NCBI GenBank assembly: GCA_007026445.1 | Contig: VDMD01000008.1 | Location: 248,001 to 312,000 of the forward strand | DNA length: 64,000 nucleotides | Reading direction: 5' to 3' | Source: Schizophyllum amplum | Taxonomy: Eukaryota > Basidiomycota > Agaricomycetes > Agaricales > Schizophyllaceae | In this document: positions 56,815 through 64,000 of the stretch, piece after piece | Layout of the letters: every line of letters begins with the position of its first letter | Numbering within the stretch: position 1 is the stretch's first letter | Made by a program: the position numbers and the translations under genes | Notes under the pieces: model-generated | What the model was told of the DNA's origin: nothing | The model's database searches: none | The model's input: the letters and a program-made list of their open reading frames with translations, nothing else

Positions 56815-59722
56815 ATGGCTGACCGACCTCAAGCCGGGCTCCCGACAGTCAGGCGACCCGGCGTCAGCGTCGAACCCAGCTATCAGACAGGCGAGATGGT
56901 CGTCGTTCGCGACGCGGTCAGCAAAGACATAGGCTCCGTACCCGAGATTCCTCTCGCCGATTTCCTCAAGCACTTCATGCCACCACCGACGCTCACCGAG
57001 CAAGAACTCAACACCGTATTCAAGAAACTGCACCAGAAGTGGCGACCGTTCGAGAAGACCTTCACCGCTGATCACATACTGGCGAAGAAGACGCGCGCGA
57101 AAGAATGTTCTGCCAAGCACGCACCTCTCATGACCGACAAGAAAGGGCAAACGTGTTGGACCGACTACGTGAACACGCCTGCCAAGCGAAACGGGGGCGA
57201 GAAGGCGATCTTTGGCGACCTAGCTGACATCTCGTTACAAATCGCCAAATGCGCTCTTGAAGTCAATCCCAATCTTAAACGGACGACAAAGCTCGAGACC
57301 AACGGCAGTCGGACACTCAAGAGCGAGAAATTGAACCCGTCTATGCCGGACGGCGTGCATCGCCTTCTGGCGGAGCACGGCGGAATGTTCGATTGGGATA
57401 GCTGCGTCTGTACAGAAGAGTACAATTGCCGGAATGTAACAAAAGGGAAGCTTGACGAGGAAGCCATGGAAGCTGTTCTCAATGTACGTCGACCCATTTC
57501 GTTATCAGCTCAAGCTCATCGGTCGTCAGACGTCACAGAATGTCTTGTGGAACATGAATCACACTATGCGCATCGATGCTCGCCGTCGTAACGTCCTCGC
57601 TATGTCGTATTCCGACACAGAGGTCCGCCTGTGGCACTGTGATCGCAGTGTGGTCGTAGTCAGTGCGGCCTTTCACTTAAATATCGTAAGCGTTTTTTCC
57701 TTTGGTATTATCGAGGCCTATGATGAATGCAACCACACAGGATGCCAGTATCATCATCGACGTCTATTCTCGCCTCATTTTTGCAGCACTTGTCGATCTT
57801 GGATATGACCCGACTATTGAACTACGCTGGTCATGGTCTCCGCGATCGACGGCAACGACCGGAAAGCTCAAGCGGAAGCGCTACTATCGCATCTTGGTGT
57901 CCGGCGTCGCCTACATCACGGTTGGCAGCATTGCCGACCAGGGCACCGACCACGGGTTTGGACGCTGCACCAGGGTATGGCGCGCATACAAGGAAGGCGA
58001 ATCTAAGCAGCGTTTTTATGCTATCAAGGACTGCTGGCCGGAGGCGGGCTCCACGCTCGAGGTCGACATATACTGCGAACTTATGACGGCCATTCGCGCT
58101 TTCGACTGGAAGGAACAGTGCAATCCGCCTCCCGCAAAGCGCAGACACCTGAGGAACTACGACTCGCCCAAACTGATTGACCCTCGACCCTCTCTGACGC
58201 CGGACGAACGGACAAAATTCTTTGTCACGATCCTCGCCGGAGAAAAGCTCAAGATTGACCAATCTGGTACCGTCGACAACACGCAGGAGGTGATTGCCAG
58301 AGGCTACAAGATTCCCGCGAACCGCAAGATGTATGCAGTCTGGAGTGGCGCGGTGCTCAATACCACCGGGGGGCCCACACTCACCGGCGTCGTTGGTAAC
58401 GAGCACCTGACCGACTATCCGGTACAACGCTATGGGCTGCTCCGCGGTGCTATATCTGCTCGAGAACACCACCGCTCCGTGATGGAAGAGGGGACGCCAT
58501 TGAAGAACTTTGTCGAGGCCAAGCGCATCTTCGAAATTGTCACAGACGTTGCGTATGGTCAGTGATCACCGGTCACTCATCCTTCCACTGAAATTTGCTA
58601 ACTGTTGTGACAGCGCTGTTCGTCATGCACTGTGTAGGAAGAGTCTATCGCGACATTAGCTTCAACAATATTTTGGCGCAACACGGCCAGGGCGTATTGG
58701 CAGATCTGGAATACGTGGTATCGCAATCCGCCACAGATATGACTTGCATGAGAATGGTGAGCTGCTTTGTAGCCTCTACCCATCATGTATCGATGCATGT
58801 CTTTCAGGGAACCGCAGACTTCGCTGCTGTTGAGGTAGTTGCTGGCAAATACACGCCAGTCAACATCCCAAATAAGAATTGGATGTACGTTGCCGACGCA
58901 GAGGACGAATCCTCGGACGACGAGGATACCCCTCCTCCCCCTGATTTCCGAAAAATGCTTCCGCCTTGGACTTACCGCGATGTGCACGACCTGGAATCGA
59001 TCTGGTGGCTGGCGGTCTGGCTCCTCTTTCGTCACACCACCAACCTGCAGATCCCGGATACCTACAACGGTACAGCGCAAGACGAGCAGTACTCGTTGAC
59101 GTTTCCTCACTACTATTTCTCGAAGAGCGAGGATCGGACGGGGTTCCTGAGATATCCCATGACGTTCGCAACGAAACTCGACCTTCTGCCTCCAGCATGG
59201 AAAACAGCCATGGGATCACAATTGTGTACGATACGCGGGGCACTCATGGAAATCTACGAAAAGACTCCGGTTGGGCCGATCCCGCCTGTGATCTGGTACA
59301 TGGTGCACAACATGTGTGTCTCCGGGCAGCGCATCGAAGGCAAATTCATTCTCAACGCCAAAGACGCGAAGGCACAGCCAACGCAGCCCGTCAACAGCAC
59401 CATCGCGACGCATCAATCTCAGGATCCGACGCTGGGCTCGATTGGAAACATCGGCGGCAAGCGCAGCCATAATGAAGCGCTTGGGACGAATGCGGACGGC
59501 GCAGGCGCGGGCGTCGACAACACGGGTACCGGCGACGCGGGCGCCAATGACACCGTTGTCAATGGTGGAGGTGGCCACGACGCGGCGGGTGCAGATGTAG
59601 GGGCCGCAGAGCAATCGCAGGAGGCGCGAACCAAACGCCGCAGGCTCCGTCGTACGAACACCGAGCCTCGTCGCAGCGAGCGTCTAGCGTCGAAGTCGAG
59701 AGGCCAGGGCGCGACACGCTGA
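56815..59722 (+). CDS. FunK1 fungal-type protein kinase, copy 1
   Basis: Starts MADRPQAGLPTVRRPGVSVE. The N-terminal half includes IPLADFLKHFMPPP, YVDPFRYQLKLIGRQT and IIDVYSRLIFAALVDLGYDP. The kinase core is recognisable: the ATP-binding Lys in RFYAIKDCW, the catalytic loop VYRDISFNNIL (RD and Asn present), VLADLEYV in place of DFG (DLE, usual in this family), GTADFAAVEVV for the activation segment, and YRDVHDLESIWWLAVWLLF. The C terminus is Gly/Ala-rich and ends in the basic RRLRRTNTEPRRSERLASK, a common FunK1 ending. FunK1 kinases (PF17667) are expanded in multicellular fungi; substrates are unknown. Several short introns include ones ending near 57500, 57730 and 58613. A second copy lies inverted at 62191-64000. 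Confidence 0.88.
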
Positions 59723-60053
59723 ACGGAAGTGACTGTACACATAACAGACCTTCGCGCATGCACTCGTTATGACATATGATACCCTCGCAGTAGACTTGCT
59801 TAATTCACGCGACCGACTTTCGATGGATTCGAGGCGAGAGAGAGAGTTCGAGATGCAATTTGTGAGAGCGTACTGTATGCCTGCCGTTACAGGTAAGATA
59901 GTACATCATAAGCAACACTAGCGTCCATGAATTGGCTACTCCTCGCTGGGTACAGCCACTCTGAAGACTGACGGCGACCGGCGTAATCCCCCATAGCACG
60001 TCAATTTGGGCCTCTGCGTCGCGTCGCCTGACATCGCCGCAGTCGCCAGCTGC
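57906..60053 (+). repeat. left arm of a large inverted repeat
   Basis: From 57906 to about 60053 the sequence reappears in reverse orientation at about 61850-64000. The match covers the FunK1 kinase core, its C terminus and roughly 330 bases of 3' flank (for example GCGTAATCCCCCA and GATGGATTCGAGGCGAGAGA are shared). The arms differ by scattered substitutions and small indels. The right arm is cut by the window end, so the full length is unknown. Confidence 0.85.
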
Positions 60054-60229
60054 AGAGCGTCCGCGTCATGAACCACCTGTCATTGACACCGTCGGGCCGA
60101 TTCACCCGTGGGTCACGTCCTGACGTGAGTCTCTTGCTTATCCTCCTCACTCCATGATCACTTCACTTTTCCCTTGTAGTCTTTCTTCATTCATTCTTCT
60201 ATCTCTCTGTTCTTTCCTCGCTGCTGTCC
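60054..60229. promoter_or_regulatory. upstream region of the PX gene
   Basis: Unique spacer DNA between the inverted arms; a pyrimidine-rich stretch (about 60165-60225) leads to the start codon. Confidence 0.35.
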
Positions 60230-61462
60230 ATGTCACAATCTATGCCCCCATCCCCACTACGCCCCGCGCGTTCCAAACCGTTCGACAGCAGGGCCGTTAT
60301 GATGTCGAAGCCTCTGGACTTCAGAGCGACTTTGAAGCCGCTTGAGAAGGAGCTGGACGAAGGGGACGGTCGAGAAGATGATAGCGACGACGAGCTCGGC
60401 TCGGGCTCGGACCGCGATAGCTTCACCAGCCTCCTCGCGAGTCCGTCAAGCGCTCCCGCGAGTCCATCAAGCGCTCGCGGCAGTCCATCAAGTCCCCCGG
60501 ACAGTCTACACGACGAGGCTGGCGGCGACACCGTTCCAGAGCACCCGTTTGCGCACGCGACCGCGATCGAGGTGCTGCACGACCGAGTGATCGATGTCGA
60601 GGAGGAAGTCCGTGCGTATACGGCGCTGAGACGGGTACGTTTGTTCATGATTTGCAAGAGCAACATAATCTGACTATCCTTGCTTCGCTATATCGTCCCC
60701 TTTTTCGTCCATCTGCCCTCGCTCCTTCAAATTTCCTTGTCCACTCCAGGCCGCCTCCGAAGATGCCATGAGCGCATTGTACTTCGCAAGCGCCGGCTCG
60801 AGCAGTGCAAACCCATCAAACACGGTCCCCGCCCGCATTCGCCGCCGTCGCCCGCGCTCACCGTCCCCCGCACCCACATCCATCATGCTCGCGGACCATA
60901 CCGGAGAGGTCAGTGCCGTTTCGCCATCCTTCTAGGCTCAGTACTGAATATACCCCCGTCCCCAGAGCGCCGCCTTCGCCCGCGACGTCCACATCCCCGC
61001 CTGGGCTTTCGTCGGGGGAACCGGGCCCGGAGGCTACGTCGTCTACGAGTGCGTCGTCGCCACCCGCGACGGACCCAGATCGGACGTCCGAGGCCCGACT
61101 ATCCGCGTGCACAAGCGGTACTCGGAGTTCGCTGCGCTCGATGCGGCGCTGAGGCGAGGCCTGCCGCCGTCCGCCCGTGCACATATTCCGCCGCTTCCTC
61201 CTGCAAACGCGCTCGCGCGGTTTCGGCCGAGGTTTCTGGCGCGGCGGCGCGCGCAGCTGGAGGCGTGGTTGATGAGGGTGAGTGGCGATAGACGTTGTGC
61301 CCACCTCGCTCCACGCGCTCTCCTCCTTCATCTCCGTCTTTCTCTTTTAATACATCTCCCGAAGCTTCTCAAACGAAGTCAACGACTGACACATCCATCC
61401 AGGTCCTCCTCCACCCGGACATCGGCGGCTCGCGTGCAGTGCGGGAGTGGATGTGCGTATAG
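60230..61462 (+). CDS. PX-domain protein (phosphoinositide binding)
   Basis: Exons 60230-60634, 60750-60908, 60967 to about 61276 and a short last exon ending at 61460-61462; all joins keep the frame. The N-terminal ~180 residues are Ser/Pro-rich and acidic (LDEGDGREDDSDDELGSGSD) with one helical stretch (ATAIEVLHDRVIDVEEEV). The PX domain starts at DVHIPAWAFVGG and shows YVVYECVV, the phosphate-binding IRVHKRYSEFAALDAAL, the Pro-rich loop IPPLPPANALARFRP and the closing helix RRRAQLEAWLMRVLLHPDI. PX domains bind phosphatidylinositol 3-phosphate on endosomal or vacuolar membranes. The layout recalls small sorting proteins such as yeast Ypt35, but the exact ortholog is not certain. It sits alone between the two FunK1 arms. 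Confidence 0.83.
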
Positions 61463-61849
61463 CCTATGGAAGATGAGCAGCAGATATCCGGCCGTCAGTC
61501 TGGCGTCTCTCCCTCCCCGACTTACTCCACCCTTGTCCACTCATCGTCGTGGAAGCGCTCGACGGCCAGAGACACGCTGGGATCAAGCCAAAATAATGTG
61601 GAGAACCGAATAACGACCGGCACGAGCCGTCGAAAGCATCCGCGAAAACGGCATCCCGGGGAGAGGATATACGCCTCACGCGCTCCCCGAATGTCTCGAC
61701 GACCTGCACTGTCCACCGACGTGACATAGTGTGACCGGTCACTCGGGCTGGAGACGCGCGCTGCACTGAGCTCATCCGCCGCCTGGCCTCGCTTCGATCG
61801 GCCGTGGTCAGGATCGCAAGCGCTATTACCATCTCGATGACCATCGGAA
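61463..61849. other. unique spacer before the right inverted arm
   Basis: 3' flank of the PX gene; overlapping open frames on both strands show no recognisable protein. Confidence 0.3.
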
Positions 61850-64000
61850 CTGGCGGGTGCGGTGATGTCTGTGCTCTCGGCGGCGACGCGACGCGGACGC
61901 TCAGACTGACGTGCCATGGGCCGTGGGGGATTACGCTGGTCGCACTCAGTCTTCATCGGGACGGGATGGAGCGACCAATAGTCAATTGCTGGGCGCTAGT
62001 GTCGCTTATAATGTATCTTACCTACCATAGTATGCATGTCCTCTCGCAAATTGCATCTCGATGATCTTCCTTTCTCTCGCCTCGAATCCATTGAAAGCCG
62101 GTCGCATGAATTAAGCAAGTTATACTGCTGGGGTATCATCTGTCATAACGAGTACATGCACAAAGGTCCATAGTGTCCAGTCCCTTCCGTTCATCGTGTC
62201 GCGCCCTGGCCTGTCGACTTCGACGCCAGACGCTCGCTGCGACGTCGAGGCTCGGTGTTCGTACGACGGAGCCTGCGACGTTTCGTTCGCGCCTCCTGCG
62301 ATTGCTCTGCGGCCCCTACATCGGCACCCGCCGCGTCAGCACCAGCATGATTGGCGCCTGCGTCGCCGGTACCCGCGTCGCTGACGCCCGCGCCCGCGCC
62401 GTTGGCATTCGTCCCAGGCGCTTCATCATGGCTGCGCTTGCCGCCGATGCTTCCAACCGTCGAGCCCAGCGTCGGATCCTGAGACTGATGCGTCGCGATG
62501 GTGCTGTTGACGGGCTGCGTTGGCTGTGCCTTCGCGTCTTTGGCGTTGAGAATGAATTTGCCTTCGATGCGCTGCCCGGAAGTACACATGTTGTGTACCA
62601 TGTACCAGATCACAGGCGAGATCGGCCCAACCGGAGTCTTTTTGTAGATCTGCATGAGTGCCCCGCGTATGGCGTACAGTTGCCGGCCCATGGCTGTCTT
62701 CCATGCCGGCGGCAGAAGTTCGAGTTTCCTGGTAAGCACCACACCATATTCCAAAAATTTCGTCCGATCTTGGCTGTTTGAGAAATAGTAGTGAGGAAAT
62801 GTCAATGAGTACTGCCGCTCTTGCGCTTTGGGGTCATAGGTCTCCGGGACCTCGAGATCGGTGGTGTGACAGAAGAGTAACCAGAGCGCGAGCCACCACA
62901 CTGATTCGAGGTCGTGCACGTCGCGGTATTTCCATGGAGGCGGATCGTCCCTGGCGATTGGGGCAGCGCTATCGTCGCCGTCCGAGTCGCTCTCGTCACT
63001 GAATGCGTCGTAGAGGTTGTCGTACCGATCATCGTCGCTGTCGGCGAGGTGATCGCCGGCAACAACTTCAACAGCAACGAAATCCGCGGTTCCCTGGAAC
63101 ATGGTAATCAATGGATGTCGAGCACTGTTTGCCAAAGGTTGGCTCACCACTCTCATGCAGTTCGGATCGAGCGCGGACTGCGACACCACGTGCTCAAGAT
63201 CTACCAACACGCCCTGGCCGTGTTGCTCCAGAATATTGTTATGGCTGATGTCGCGATAGACTTTCCCTACACTGTGCATGACGAACAGCGCTGTCACAAC
63301 AGTCAGCAATTTTCAGTGGAAGGATGAGTGACCGGTGATCACTGACCATACGCAACGTCTGTGACAATTTCGAAGATGCGCTTGGCCTCGACAAAGTTCT
63401 TCAATGGCGTCCCCTCTTCCATCACGGAGCGGTGGTGTTCTCGAGCAGATATAGCACCGCGGAGCAGCCCATAGCGTTGTACCGGATAGTCGGTCAGGTG
63501 CTCGTTACCAACGACGCCGGTGAGTGTGGGCCCCCCCGGTGGTATTGAGCACCGCGCCACTCCAGACTGCATACATCTTGCGGTTCGCGGGAATCTTGTA
63601 GCCTCTGGCAATCACCTCCTGCGTGTTGTCGACGGTACCAGATTGGTCAATCTTGAGCTTTTCTCCGGCGAGGATCGTGACAAAGAATTTTGTCCGTTCG
63701 TCCGGCGTCAGAGAGGGTCGAGGGTCAACCAGTTTGGGCGAGTCGTAGTTCCTCAGGTGTCTGCGCTTTGCGGGAGGCGGATTGCACTGTTCTTTCCAGT
63801 CGAAAGCGCGAATGGCCGTCATAAGTTCGCAGTATATGTCGAACTCGAGCGTGGAGCCCGCCTCCGGCCAGCAGTCCTTGATAGCATAAAAACGCTGCTT
63901 AGATTCGCCTTCCTTGTATGCGCGCCATACCCTGGTGCAGCGTCCAAACCCGTGGTCGGTGCCCTGGTCCGCAATGCTACCAACCGTGATGTAGGCAACG
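61850..64000 (-). repeat. right arm of the inverted repeat, cut by window end
   Basis: Reverse-complement match to 57906-60053. Shared flank sequence is followed inward by the complete C-terminal half of a FunK1 gene. The match is still running at base 64000. Confidence 0.85.
62191..64000 (-). CDS. FunK1 fungal-type protein kinase, copy 2 (partial, frame-shifted)
   Basis: Minus-strand near-duplicate of the gene at 56815-59722, entering from beyond the window. Visible parts include RVWRAYKEGESKQRFYAIKD, the catalytic loop VYRDISHNNIL (Phe of copy 1 is His), VLVDLEHV, GTADFVAVEVV and YRDVHDLESVWWLALWLLF, ending RRRSERLASKSTGQGATR before the stop at 62193-62191. The C-terminal Gly/Ala linker is shorter than in copy 1. 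One difference breaks the frame: a run of seven C's at 63531-63537, where copy 1 has six (58368-58373 on its coding strand). The reading therefore shifts after NTTGG. All kinase motifs are otherwise kept, so this could be a very recent lesion or a homopolymer base-calling error. Confidence 0.82.

Overview
The window looks like nuclear DNA of a mushroom-forming basidiomycete (Agaricomycetes; possibly Polyporales, which I cannot prove). The evidence is short introns of mostly 47-60 nt with GT..AG ends, GC-rich codons, and families typical of that group: FunK1 kinases, DUF6534 and DUF3605 proteins, wax-synthase-like enzymes and many F-box/LRR genes. I see no reverse transcriptase, transposase, rRNA, tRNA or CRISPR array.

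Layout. 0-7.4 kb: a rapidly evolving F-box cluster, including two copies of a lysine/proline-rich tail and one decayed paralog. 7.6-14.8 kb: a compact housekeeping block with PPCDC (coenzyme A synthesis), a DUF3605 protein, RanGAP (nuclear transport), eIF2D/Tma64 (translation) and a SAC3/GANP-like protein. 15.2-20.8 kb: another F-box gene, a wax synthase-like acyltransferase and a short-chain dehydrogenase. 22.6-24.8 kb: a seven-helix DUF6534 membrane protein. 25.3-29.5 kb: a long proline-rich protein ending in a zf-C3H1 finger, as in Red1/ZFC3H1 nuclear RNA surveillance factors. 30.9-49.0 kb: a gene-sparse tandem array of one unrecognised family, with six copies on the + strand plus a seventh relic. 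50.4-51.8 kb: an SRF/Mcm1-type MADS-box factor. 53.8-55.9 kb: an F-box protein with a Cys/His-rich C terminus. 56.8-64 kb: a FunK1 kinase gene and an inverted, partly visible second copy flanking a PX-domain gene.

The most novel content is the array at 31-49 kb. Its proteins share an invariant HE(I/V/F) strand motif and a later (C/S)(M/L)WY motif, followed by a small separate exon encoding a charged helix. The order His then Cys resembles circularly permuted papain-like (LRAT/PPPDE-type) folds; this is inference only. In two copies the Cys is Ser.

A second window-wide theme is that many conserved genes are interrupted by single-base indels, mostly in short homopolymers. This includes a C7 versus C6 difference between the two FunK1 copies. 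It fits base-calling errors at least as well as pseudogenisation, so the 'broken' calls here are provisional. Gene work is inferred from sequence alone. Apart from the FunK1 pair and the paralog array, neighbouring genes show no obvious shared pathway.
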